A program made the position numbers and the translations under genes. This document shows positions 8,421 to 16,315 of a stretch of 36,525 nucleotides of DNA, piece after piece. This stretch comes from Candidatus Zhuqueibacterota bacterium (lineage in GTDB: Bacteria > Zhuqueibacterota > Zhuqueibacteria > Thermofontimicrobiales > Sulfurfontimicrobiaceae), in contig JAFGMA010000252.1 of assembly GCA_016927835.1 (NCBI GenBank), positions 1 to 36,525 of the forward strand, written 5' to 3'. Under the pieces are notes generated by a model. That model was not told where the DNA came from and did not search any database. It worked only from the letters and a program-made list of their open reading frames with translations. Position 1 is the first letter of the stretch; each line of letters starts with the position of its first letter.

Positions 8421-9623
8421 ATGTCTCAAAAATTTACCGGAAAAGTCGAAATTCTGGATACTAAGTCCAACGTTATAATTACATTAGATGGAATGTCTGG
8501 TGATGTTTCCATGGGAGGCAGTGGACAGGATGGGGATTTCTTTATTAACGCAAAGGATGGAAAAGAAACGATCCGTTTGAGCGGAGATGGCAGCAGGCTC
8601 CAATTAAAAGTTAAAGAAGGAAAAGACACGATTCACCTGAACGGCGAACAAGGTCATATTTTTGTAACTGATAATGGAAAAGGGGGGATGTTCGCTCTTC
8701 CAACCAATACAACATGCTGGATAGAGGGTTCAAAGGGCGTAATTAGGCTAATGACATGTAGAGGTAAAGAAACTGTTAAGCTGGAAGGGGAAAACGGCAC
8801 AATCAGACTTAGAACTTGGGATGGAAAAGAAACAATTTGCATAGACGGAAAAAGCGGTAACATAGCCTTGGGTGGCAATGGTGTAGATGGCGATATATTT
8901 GTGAAAGATAAAGACGGTAAAATAACTATTTCCATGGATGGAGGTACCGGTAATTTGTCTTTGGGTGGTAATGGTCAGGATGGTGATTTGTTAATTAAAT
9001 CAGGGGATGGTAAAGAGACAATTCATTTAGATGGTGATTATTGTAAACTCAGATTAAAAACTAAAGATGGAAATGAAGTAATTTCACTCGATGGAATTTA
9101 TGGTAATATAAGCATCGGTGGCAATGGTCAGGATGGAGACATCTTATTAAAAAATAGTAATGGGAGCAATACTATCCACTTAGATGGTCAGGCAGGTGAT
9201 ATAATTCTGGAAAATGCTGACTGTGCAGAAGATTTTGATATATCAGAGAACGAACAGATCGAACCTGGATCGGTGGTGGTACTCAATCAGGAAGGTAAGT
9301 TGGAGCAAAATTTTGAAGCCTATGATAAAAAGGTAGCAGGAGTAATTTCTGGTGCCGGTGATTACAGACCAGGTGTTGTTTTAGATAAAAAACCAGATCG
9401 GAACAATAGAAAGCCTGTTGCAATGGTAGGCAAAGTCTATTGCAAAGTCGATGCCCAATTTTCACCGATTGAAGTCGGTGATCTGCTAACGACTTCTCCT
9501 ACACCTGGACATGCAATGAAAGCAAGCGATTCGTGTAAGGCTTTTGGTGCAGTTCTAGGAAAAGCGCTGAAGCCGTTTCAAACAGGTAAAGGATTAATTC
9601 CTATTTTAGTGGCATTGCAATAA
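8421..9623 (+). CDS. Gly/Asp-rich beta-repeat protein with C-terminal tail-fibre-like domain
   Basis: 400 residues from ATG 8421, which has GGAAGGAGGT upstream; an earlier in-frame ATG at 8352 has no ribosome site. Residues about 1-270 are built from roughly 20-residue repeats of the form GK.TI.LDG..G.I.LGGNGQDGD, predicting a beta-solenoid or stacked-strand rod. From about 285 the repeats give way to a compact domain beginning ENADCAEDFD and containing GAGDYRPGVVLD, GKVYCKVDA and GDLLTTSPTPGHAMKA, ending in LIPILVALQ. That ending resembles the C-terminal domains of phage-fibre-like and G2-peptidase-like proteins; the similarity is from memory. There is no signal peptide. It could be a surface rod or fibre, or a scaffold for its neighbours, the phosphodiesterase 66 bases downstream and the CX3C protein upstream. 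Confidence 0.8.
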   Translation: MSQKFTGKVEILDTKSNVIITLDGMSGDVSMGGSGQDGDFFINAKDGKETIRLSGDGSRLQLKVKEGKDTIHLNGEQGHIFVTDNGKGGMFALPTNTTCWIEGSKGVIRLMTCRGKETVKLEGENGTIRLRTWDGKETICIDGKSGNIALGGNGVDGDIFVKDKDGKITISMDGGTGNLSLGGNGQDGDLLIKSGDGKETIHLDGDYCKLRLKTKDGNEVISLDGIYGNISIGGNGQDGDILLKNSNGSNTIHLDGQAGDIILENADCAEDFDISENEQIEPGSVVVLNQEGKLEQNFEAYDKKVAGVISGAGDYRPGVVLDKKPDRNNRKPVAMVGKVYCKVDAQFSPIEVGDLLTTSPTPGHAMKASDSCKAFGAVLGKALKPFQTGKGLIPILVALQ

Positions 9624-9689
9624 AACATTCAGCATAATGACGATTATTATAAATGAAATATGTAATAATAAACAAATGAGGTATGCACG

Positions 9690-11345
9690 ATGATCAATTC
9701 TTTTAGAACAATTGCCGCTATTATGGATCCGGTTCGTCCCCCAACGGGCATAAAAGAATTGGCGAAACGTCACCGTTGGATTGACCAAGCTTCTCCAGAT
9801 AACTTACCTCAACCTCTATCGTTTCGTAGCATTGCGTTCCGACATTCAGAACCGGAAAATGCAGCACGATTCCTGAGCTATAACACCATGTTGCCAGTAG
9901 TATTCGATTTGCCATACAATTCAAAAACTCTTATGATACTGCTCGATAAACTGAAATGGGATATGCCAAAGCTGGTAGAGAAATTAGGGATCGACTTCCA
10001 GAAGTTTTATCAAAGAGGACTTTTCGAACTAGGCAAGAAATTCCTATCCGAAGAATGCGATATGGATTGGTTGGCCGAGGTCCTTGGTGTATGGCAAAAG
10101 ATTCAAGGTTTTATCGATGACTGCCTAAACTTCTCGACTGGTGGGATTTGGGAAGAGATCACCGATTGGGCAGAAGTGACAATTGATATGGTACTCGATG
10201 AGGCTGGCATTGAAAATCCTTTCGAAGTGATTGAAGAACACTTTCTTGATGTCACCCAATTTATTCTCGATTATCTGGGTTGGGATCCTTGGACGCTTAC
10301 TGTCAACCTTGGGATTGGCATCGCGGAGATCATTTCCAGTTGGGCAGGCGAAGAAATAAAAGATCCTTTTCACATCCCTGGAGAAGATGAATTGCCGGAG
10401 CGTGCCAGTGAGATTGGTGAGGCATTAAAGGAACCATTAAACATTACAGGCAAGTATGCCTATGGTATCAAGCCCTTGAGTTATAGTATTATGGCACTAT
10501 GTGAGGTGTTCTCGCCTGACTCCCAAGCCCGCCTAATGACAGGTCAAACAGATATCACTCCTTGCTTGGGGCCCGGTATCGGCAAAGAGACGTTACAAGG
10601 AAGTGGTTTATTCCAGATGGTGAATGGCTATCAGGTGAGCGAACAAAAAATGATGAGCTTCAAAAAGCGCTGCGGTGATCAGTTCGATATAGAATGCTGG
10701 GCTAATAAAGGCGTACTTCTTACTCGCATCGATGTAGGTTGTGGTGTTATTGATCTTTTCTCTACACATCTCTACTGGGGTAATAATATATTCACTATGT
10801 TATGTGAGGCACTAAAAATAAGTGAGGAAGAACAATTAACTCCAGCGGAGAAAGCTGCAGTGCGGAAAAGTCAATTGGAAGAACTAAAGGAGTTTTTTAA
10901 TAAGAACCATCCTAAGAATAGTCCCAATGTTGCTATCCTGACCGGAGACTTTAACATCAATGGATCGAAACCTGAGGGTATGGCCGAATACAACACCTTG
11001 AAAACGACAATCGAGGCGCTTGGTTTACGAGATGAGTGGTCTTATCAAAGGCAATTCTTCCCTAAAGACGATCCCAATAAAGCGGATCCCGGTTACACTG
11101 ATGGACCAGACAAAGAGGCTTCCAATATTAGAAATGATGATCTCTTTTTTCAAGATCCAGCACCAGAAAAAGAAAAAGAATACCGTTTTGATTATATCTT
11201 TCTCGAAAAACCCAGACACGAGCACGCATTTAATGTTGATATATCACGCATTAGACGACGGCATTTCATGCGCCCAAAGCAAAAAGGAAAGTTCATGTCC
11301 GATCATATGGGACTTGATGCTACTCTAATCTTTAGTGCGCGTTAA
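9690..11345 (+). CDS. Sphingomyelinase-like endonuclease/exonuclease/phosphatase (EEP) protein with large insertion
   Basis: 551 residues. The EEP catalytic set can be read in order: N65 (FLSYNTMLP), E272 (ALCEVF), H360 (LFSTHLYWG), D420 and N422 (LTGDFNING), D501 (FDYIFL) and D538-H539 (SDHMGLD). The motifs ALCEVF, NKGVLLTRID and FSTHL are closest to the neutral sphingomyelinase/phospholipase branch, so a metal-dependent phosphodiesterase acting on a phospholipid headgroup is the best guess; nuclease activity cannot be excluded. The family normally joins the N and E motifs within a few dozen residues. Here about 200 residues (66-265), Trp- and acid-rich and helical, are inserted. There is no signal peptide. 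GAGGT precedes the ATG, and a TPR gene follows after 45 bases. Confidence 0.85.
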   Translation: MINSFRTIAAIMDPVRPPTGIKELAKRHRWIDQASPDNLPQPLSFRSIAFRHSEPENAARFLSYNTMLPVVFDLPYNSKTLMILLDKLKWDMPKLVEKLGIDFQKFYQRGLFELGKKFLSEECDMDWLAEVLGVWQKIQGFIDDCLNFSTGGIWEEITDWAEVTIDMVLDEAGIENPFEVIEEHFLDVTQFILDYLGWDPWTLTVNLGIGIAEIISSWAGEEIKDPFHIPGEDELPERASEIGEALKEPLNITGKYAYGIKPLSYSIMALCEVFSPDSQARLMTGQTDITPCLGPGIGKETLQGSGLFQMVNGYQVSEQKMMSFKKRCGDQFDIECWANKGVLLTRIDVGCGVIDLFSTHLYWGNNIFTMLCEALKISEEEQLTPAEKAAVRKSQLEELKEFFNKNHPKNSPNVAILTGDFNINGSKPEGMAEYNTLKTTIEALGLRDEWSYQRQFFPKDDPNKADPGYTDGPDKEASNIRNDDLFFQDPAPEKEKEYRFDYIFLEKPRHEHAFNVDISRIRRRHFMRPKQKGKFMSDHMGLDATLIFSAR

Positions 11346-11390
11346 TCTAAATAATGACAATACGAATCCAATTTCATGAGGTTAAATTAT

Positions 11391-12347
11391 ATGAGTAATC
11401 AGGCGATCAAACAAATTAGCGATACTGTTAAAAGTATTATTGCAAGACCATTCACGCATGAGGAATTGTTGCGCGCTTTAGAAGAGATTGCGCAGAAAGA
11501 TCCTACTAGTCCGGCGCCACCTCTTGCTATGGCAATCGCCTTCGGTCTCGGTCATCGCGACCTGGATGCGTTAAAAGGGTACTTGGATGATACAGAAAAA
11601 TTGCTCTCGACAAAACTACCAATACCTCGATACGCTGAGTTCAGCTTTCTCAAAGCACTTTATGCAGTACTTCATTATGAAGCACTACTTGTCGAACAAC
11701 GGCGAACACGCCGACTTGGTGTAGCAATGAAAGCGGCGGAACAGCGTCTATGGAATAAAAAGATTGCTGCTAGTAAATCCGCACTCGATAAAATGAAGAA
11801 CTTGGCTAAAAAACTCAGTGGAAACGCGCTGATTAGCATGATCACACCCGCCATGCAAGCTATGGCTCTCTCCAGCGAAGCAGATAGCAAACAGTTTAGT
11901 GAAGCTGTTGATGCGCTCTTCCATCAATTCTGGCAAAAAGAGGAGATGGGAGAATTAGCAGGATTTTTTTTAATGTTCAGCAATCTTAAATGTCAAAACC
12001 TTGCAGATGCGACGAAAATTGGTGAGGAGATGGTACAGCGGAATCCAAATAATTTGCTTGCCAGAACAACTTTGGGAAGTGTGTATTATTTTAACAACAA
12101 GCATGATGCAGCTCTAAAGAGCTTTAGCGACGCAGTGCTATTGGCGCCAAGCAATGCTCACGTGCGTCTCGGCTATGCCAAGATTGCCTGGAAGTTGGGC
12201 AAGTACGGCGAGGCTTCAAATACTCTTACAGAAGCAAAACGCCTTGATCGTGACCAAAAATTGACATTGCACTTAAGCAAATTAAGCCAGCATATCCAGC
12301 TATCAAGGAAATTCAATATAAAGCCGTTCGTGCGACCTCATAGTTAA
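11391..12347 (+). CDS. TPR-repeat protein
   Basis: 318 residues, all helical and cytosolic. ATG 11391 is preferred over ATG 11376 because TGAGGTT sits about eight bases before it. TPR-like units are clearest at the C-terminal half, for example NLLARTTLGSVYYFNNKHDAA and NAHVRLGYAKIAWKLGKYGEA, each followed by an acidic or alanine-rich helix. The N-terminal half contains helical hairpins with GHRDLDALKGYLDDTEKLL and is probably a divergent solenoid. TPR proteins usually hold complexes together. As the last gene of the cassette, it may bind the phosphodiesterase or the repeat protein, but the sequence alone cannot identify the partner. Confidence 0.8.
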   Translation: MSNQAIKQISDTVKSIIARPFTHEELLRALEEIAQKDPTSPAPPLAMAIAFGLGHRDLDALKGYLDDTEKLLSTKLPIPRYAEFSFLKALYAVLHYEALLVEQRRTRRLGVAMKAAEQRLWNKKIAASKSALDKMKNLAKKLSGNALISMITPAMQAMALSSEADSKQFSEAVDALFHQFWQKEEMGELAGFFLMFSNLKCQNLADATKIGEEMVQRNPNNLLARTTLGSVYYFNNKHDAALKSFSDAVLLAPSNAHVRLGYAKIAWKLGKYGEASNTLTEAKRLDRDQKLTLHLSKLSQHIQLSRKFNIKPFVRPHS

Positions 12348-12518
12348 TTTATACCAAGCGCCCATCCGAAAACTTATTTCAAAGAATGAATTGGGTTAGG
12401 CAAAAATTGCCATTCCGCATGTTACACGATAAAAACGTTCGGGTACAAGCTTAAGCGGTGTGCTGCCCTGATTTTTTATTGAAATTCAGCAAAAAACAAC
12501 AAGCAAATGGAGGTGAAT
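12348..12518. repeat. Dispersed repeat, half copy of the 31650-31767 element
   Basis: 12360-12419 (GCCCATCCGAAAAC, then TTGGGTTAGGCAAAAATTG) aligns closely with 31651-31710. The opposite inverted end is not found here, so this is a truncated copy. The remaining bases lead into the GGAGGTGA ribosome site of the next gene. Confidence 0.65.
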
Positions 12519-13667
12519 ATGAAATCACTTCATACCATGCTAATTGCCATACTATTAATTGTGGCAATGCCGTTCTTCCTTTTCTGCGATAAAGAAAAGA
12601 ATCCAATAGAAAGCCAGGAAAAAGTCGTCCGGTATCCCGAAGCCGAAGCGCAAAATATGGATTCCGCGGTGCTGGAAGAATTGGTCGATGAAGTAAAAGC
12701 CGGGACTTATGGCGACGTTCACAGCTTGTTGATACAACGAAATGACGTCATGGTGCTGGAGGAATATTTTGGCGAAAATACTAAAAATACAATTCATCCC
12801 ATTTATTCGGCTACCAAAAGCGTCACATCAGCTTTAATCGGCATCGCCATTCACCAGGGGAAACTCTCTGGTATCGATGAAAAAATGCTGAAGTTTTTCC
12901 CGGAATATGAAGGCGCTATCGGCAATCTCGATTCGATGAAAGAAGCAATTACGATCAAGAATCTCTTGAATATGACAGCCGGATTCACCTGGGATGAAGT
13001 TTCAACGTCTATGTATGATTCTCAAAATGATGTCTACAAGCTCCAGATGAGTAGCGACTGGATTAAATACGTACTCGATCTCCCAATGAGTGATTATCCC
13101 GGCAGCAAATTCACCTATTGCTGTGGCGCCACCACCTTGCTTTCAGGTATCCTGCAAAAGGCAACCGGGCAAACTGCCGCAGATTATGCGAAAACCCATC
13201 TTTTGGAGCCGCTGGGGATCGATCAATTCGACTGGAGCTCAGAACGCTGGGGCGCCGGAGAGATCTCGAACACCGCCTGGGGATTGGACATGCGACCTGC
13301 GGATATGATTAAATTCGGGCAATTGTACCTGAATAACGGGCGCTGGAACGAAACCCAGATTGTGCCCGAAGAATGGGTGCAGACATCAACGGCTCAATCG
13401 GTGAAAGATATTGAATCTGCATCCCAGTTCAATGCAACCCAAAAGTGTGATTACGCTTATCAATGGTGGCGATTTTCCGATGATCACGCAGTTGCCGGCA
13501 TGATTGATCCGAACGATGCCTACTTTGCCTTCGGACATGGCGATCAAGCGATATGGGTCGTCCCGCATTTGAATCTGGTTGCCGCAATGACATCCGGCAA
13601 TTATGACACATATAAAGCTTACCCTCTCTTCTGGACGTATGTTTTGAAATCGGTGAAAGATAAGTAA
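12519..13667 (+). CDS. Beta-lactamase-fold serine hydrolase, membrane-anchored
   Basis: 382 residues. The start at 12519 has GGAGGTGA seven bases upstream; an earlier in-frame ATG overlaps that site. A hydrophobic N-terminus ends in FLFC followed by DKEKNP, so the protein is probably a lipoprotein, although Phe at the position before Cys is unusual. The catalytic SxxK is SATK at S97-K100 (YSATKSVTSALIG) and the conserved Tyr is Y200 in FTYCCG, where class C enzymes and esterases have YxN or YSN. FGHGDQ near the C-terminus replaces the KTG box. This fits esterases, D-aminopeptidases and 6-aminohexanoate-dimer hydrolases of the class C family; the substrate is unknown. Confidence 0.88.
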   Translation: MKSLHTMLIAILLIVAMPFFLFCDKEKNPIESQEKVVRYPEAEAQNMDSAVLEELVDEVKAGTYGDVHSLLIQRNDVMVLEEYFGENTKNTIHPIYSATKSVTSALIGIAIHQGKLSGIDEKMLKFFPEYEGAIGNLDSMKEAITIKNLLNMTAGFTWDEVSTSMYDSQNDVYKLQMSSDWIKYVLDLPMSDYPGSKFTYCCGATTLLSGILQKATGQTAADYAKTHLLEPLGIDQFDWSSERWGAGEISNTAWGLDMRPADMIKFGQLYLNNGRWNETQIVPEEWVQTSTAQSVKDIESASQFNATQKCDYAYQWWRFSDDHAVAGMIDPNDAYFAFGHGDQAIWVVPHLNLVAAMTSGNYDTYKAYPLFWTYVLKSVKDK

Positions 13668-13678
13668 GTGAAATTTTC

Positions 13679-13785
13679 GTTAACATGTAGGCACTACTAC
13701 CGACAGATTAACCATTCATATATGTCCTCTTCCAATAATGCAAAACAGCCTTTTGGATGCTACTCTGAAAGGCTGTTTTTTAAGG
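13679..13785 (+). promoter_or_regulatory. Hairpin leader element, copy C
   Basis: TTAACATGTAGG at 13680-13691, ACCGACA at 13699, then the hairpin 13745-13774 (CAGCCTTTT...AAAGGCTG) with a seven-T tail at 13775-13781. The block order matches copy A at 5636 and the hairpin matches copy B at 7349. It lies just downstream of the serine hydrolase stop and 57 bases upstream of the receiver-like gene, so it may terminate the former, attenuate the latter, or both. Confidence 0.6.
13745..13781 (+). terminator. Rho-independent terminator
   Basis: An 8-bp stem of CAGCCTTT paired with AAAGGCTG, a 14-base loop, and TTTTTTT. It lies 78 bases after the serine hydrolase stop codon. Confidence 0.75.
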
Positions 13786-13837
13786 GTATAAATATCGGTT
13801 TATGCCTGATCACGGACAAAATAGTGATGCTTTCGCC

Positions 13838-14203
13838 ATGGAGAAAAAATGCATATTAATCACAGGTCCGGCAATATGCAGGGATTTGCGACTGGCGAAA
13901 GCGCTGCAAAAATTCGCAGACGTCATTCAAAATGCGAGCAACAGCCGGATTTTCTTCATCCTGGGTAAAAGGAGGGTTGATCTGATCCTGTTCGAAATCT
14001 CGCCTGAGCATCCGGCTGATATCGATTTCATTCACATCATTAAAAACCAGTTCCCCGAAATCATCATTTTACTCATTAACGGAGGTGATGACAGAAAACT
14101 CATTGCGAAGGGTTTTCAATATGGCGCGAAGGACGCATTCAGGAAACCGTATCATTGCGATTTGATAGCCGATAGAGTGAACGTGCTTTTAAGTCGTGCA
14201 TAA
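13838..14203 (+). CDS. Degenerate receiver-domain protein (pseudo-receiver)
   Basis: 121 residues with the length and fold pattern of a stand-alone response-regulator receiver: KCILITGPA as strand 1, VDLILFEIS as strand 3, IIILLINGG as strand 4, GAKDAFRKPYH as strand 5. The phosphorylation machinery is missing. The acidic pair after strand 1 is Gly-Pro, the phospho-acceptor Asp is Glu (LFEIS), and the strand-4 Thr/Ser is Asn. Only the KP pair remains. Such receivers are usually signalled without phosphorylation or locked in one state. The start at ATG 13838 has no ribosome site; a longer in-frame start exists at 13802. An overlapping frame at ATG 13849 has GGAG at good spacing and runs 39 codons. 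A broken copy lies at 7439. Confidence 0.7.
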   Translation: MEKKCILITGPAICRDLRLAKALQKFADVIQNASNSRIFFILGKRRVDLILFEISPEHPADIDFIHIIKNQFPEIIILLINGGDDRKLIAKGFQYGAKDAFRKPYHCDLIADRVNVLLSRA

Positions 14204-14236
14204 TCCAAACATGCAATGATTCAGAATGTGTATCTT

Positions 14237-14374
14237 GCCCACTAAACACACGAAAAAACACGAAAGACTTAAATTGGTAATCCATCAGAAACAGGTCCCA
14301 CTACTGGTTCGCGAACTCCTGTCTGGGAACCCAGGGAAAATTACATTTACGTGAATTTTGTGTGTTTCGTGGGC
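14237..14374. repeat. Inverted repeat of the CCACGAAACACACGAAA type
   Basis: GCCCACTAAACACACGAAAA at 14237-14256 is inverted imperfectly at 14356-14374 (TTTGTGTGTTTCGTGGGC). Between them GTTCGCGAACTCCTGTCTGGGAAC forms a further palindromic block near 14308-14331. It is non-coding and another member of the echo-type intergenic repeats. Confidence 0.6.
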
Positions 14375-14410
14375 TGAATTGTTGCTCAATAATTTGAAAA
14401 GGAGGATACA

Positions 14411-15457
14411 ATGCAAAAGAAACGCATCATTCTGCTGGGGGTACTGTTTATCCTTTCAATCGTTGTGAATTGCAGCAAGGACAAATCGAGCCCGACTGAG
14501 CCTGAAATCGATCCAGTACCCGAACCGACAGAGGACTTCTGGAAGCTGAAATCCGACATGCCGACCGCAAAATACCCGGTAGCTGTGACCGTGAATGATA
14601 AAATATATCTGATGGGCGGTGTCAGCAATACAAAGGGATCGATAATTTATACTACTGTCGATGAATACGATCCTGCGACGGAAACCTGGACCGCTAAAGC
14701 CGAAATGCCGAGGCAGCGCTGGTGTTTTGCCGCTTGTGCATTGGACGGGAAAATCCATGTTGCCGGCGGCAAAAAAGAAGGCGGTGAGGAACATGTGGAC
14801 AGTTCGGCTATCGACTGGCATGACGTATTTGATCCCCAAGCGAATACCTGGGAAACGAAAGCGTCAATGGAATTTCCGAGAATGCTTCTCAGCCTCTGTG
14901 CGTTGAACGGGAAGCTCTATGCCATCGGCGGAGTTTATAATTATCATTCTCTCGACATTGCTGTATATGCTGCCGTAGAAGAATATGATCCGGCGACGGA
15001 TACCTGGACCAGGAAGGCGGATTTAAAAACAAAAAGATACAGCCAGGAAGCCCAAGTCGCGGGCGGGAAAATATTCGTTATCGGTGGCAATAATGTAAAC
15101 ACTAAAGGAGGTACTGACGTAGAAAGCACTGTAGAGGTATATGATTCTGCAACAGATTCCTGGACAGCCGCGCCTGATATCCCAACTTATAGAGACGCTT
15201 ACAGGAGCGGTGTGATAGATGGCAAAATTTACGTTGTCGGAGGCTACGTGCCGTGGTCAGGAACGACAGCAGCCATCAAGATGAATGAAATGTTTGATCC
15301 GGCAACAAACACCTGGACAGAAAAAGCTGATATGAAAAAAGCCGTAAATTGGCCCGGTGTCTGCGCGTGCAATGGCAAATTGTATGTTTTTGGCGGAGGC
15401 GAGGCTAATGGGTACGGTGTTCCTCCCTTTGCGTATGTCCAGGAGTATACGCCGTAA
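14411..15457 (+). CDS. Kelch-repeat lipoprotein 1
   Basis: 348 residues, AAAGGAGG ten bases before ATG. A signal peptide ends at VVNC and is followed by a Ser/Pro/Glu linker (SPTEPE). The rest is six kelch units of about 45-50 residues, with recurring signatures such as DKIYLMGG, YDPATDTWT, DGKIYVVGG and NGKLYVFGG; the GG pair and the distal W mark each blade. This predicts a complete six-bladed beta-propeller anchored on the periplasmic or outer face of a membrane. No catalytic residues are seen; kelch propellers usually bind proteins or sugars. It is closely related to the gene at 16316, and the two look like a duplication. Confidence 0.92.
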   Translation: MQKKRIILLGVLFILSIVVNCSKDKSSPTEPEIDPVPEPTEDFWKLKSDMPTAKYPVAVTVNDKIYLMGGVSNTKGSIIYTTVDEYDPATETWTAKAEMPRQRWCFAACALDGKIHVAGGKKEGGEEHVDSSAIDWHDVFDPQANTWETKASMEFPRMLLSLCALNGKLYAIGGVYNYHSLDIAVYAAVEEYDPATDTWTRKADLKTKRYSQEAQVAGGKIFVIGGNNVNTKGGTDVESTVEVYDSATDSWTAAPDIPTYRDAYRSGVIDGKIYVVGGYVPWSGTTAAIKMNEMFDPATNTWTEKADMKKAVNWPGVCACNGKLYVFGGGEANGYGVPPFAYVQEYTP

Positions 15458-15723
15458 CCTATAAAAACCTTTCAAAGGTTTAAAGCCTTTCCTAAAATGA
15501 GCGGTTTCAGGTTCAGGGTTCCCGGTTCAATGGTTGTAAGCTATTGATATTGCTTTTCCAGTGCCCCATGATCCGGAGATTTTTGATAATAAATTGGGTA
15601 GAAAAATCTAACAATGCACAACTATTTAAAATTTTATCTGTTAAGGCTCATCAACCCGGAACCTTGAATATTGAACCGCTCAACCCAGTACCTTGGAAAG
15701 GTTACAGTTGTCGCTAAACAATC

Positions 15724-15768
15724 GGAAGGGGAGCTTGCTTCCAGGTTTTCTCCCCTTCCCTTATTTTA
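15724..15768 (+). terminator. Terminator-like hairpin
   Basis: A perfect 10-bp stem (GGAAGGGGAG with CTCCCCTTCC) around a 16-base loop, followed by CTTATTTT. It lies 270 bases beyond the first kelch gene, so its client is uncertain. Confidence 0.55.
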
Positions 15769-15797
15769 ACAGGCTGTCCGCGAACTACCTTTGAGCT

Positions 15798-15835
15798 GTC
15801 ATTGCGAGGAGCGTTTTTTACGACGAAGCAATCTC
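15798..15835. repeat. Half copy of the TGTCATTGCGAG repeat
   Basis: GTCATTGCGAGGAGCG (15798-15813) and GAAGCAATCTC (15825-15835) match the left inner arms of the repeats at both window ends. The right arm is absent, so this copy is degraded. Confidence 0.75.
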
Positions 15836-16315
15836 AGCCGTCTTTTTAGCCTGGATTATTCATATAAATTACTAAAATCAGAATTTCCGGGGATTATGCG
15901 ACATTCAGACGAAAAATCAAGCAAATAAGATTTAGCCACAGATTTTCAAGGATTTAACACGGATAAAAGCAACAACGGATCAAAACAACACAGTGCAATA
16001 AATCCGTGTTTCATCCGTGCCAATCAGTGGCAAAAAAATGAATCTGTATAAATTTAAAAGCTATCCCTTGCAAGCGCACAGGATTGATATCATAAACTGA
16101 AGCATTACGGATTGCACCCATTTAATTGTTGCTTTATTGACTAAAATACATTATCTTGAGGATGAATTCTTTCATTACAGCCCGGAGCCTCAACGCGAGA
16201 TGTTTTTGCCATCGACCTCGATTTTATTGCCAACGTTTCTGCGAATGGAACCTGATATTCATCCTGCTGATATTCCATAACGATTTGTAACAAATCAAAA
16301 AAGAAGGAGGGTATC

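Larger units (their letters stand above)
15458..16315. repeat. Long intergenic region built from several repeats
   Basis: It holds, in order: an AACCTTT/AAAGGTT hairpin near 15466-15481; a GGTTCAGGGTTCCCGGTTCAA repeat at 15509-15530 echoed in inverse at 15651-15690; a terminator-like stem GGAAGGGGAG/CTCCCCTTCC (15724-15733 with 15750-15759); a half copy of the CATTGCGAGG repeat (15798-15835); and an inverted pair GCCACAGATT (15935) against AATCAGTGGC (16031) with ACGGAT and ATCCGTG echoes between. I see no convincing gene. Confidence 0.6.

Noticed and set aside
8421..9623. Prophage origin for the beta-repeat protein
   Set aside because: The C-terminal domain recalls phage fibres, but no capsid, terminase, portal, integrase or lysis gene lies nearby.
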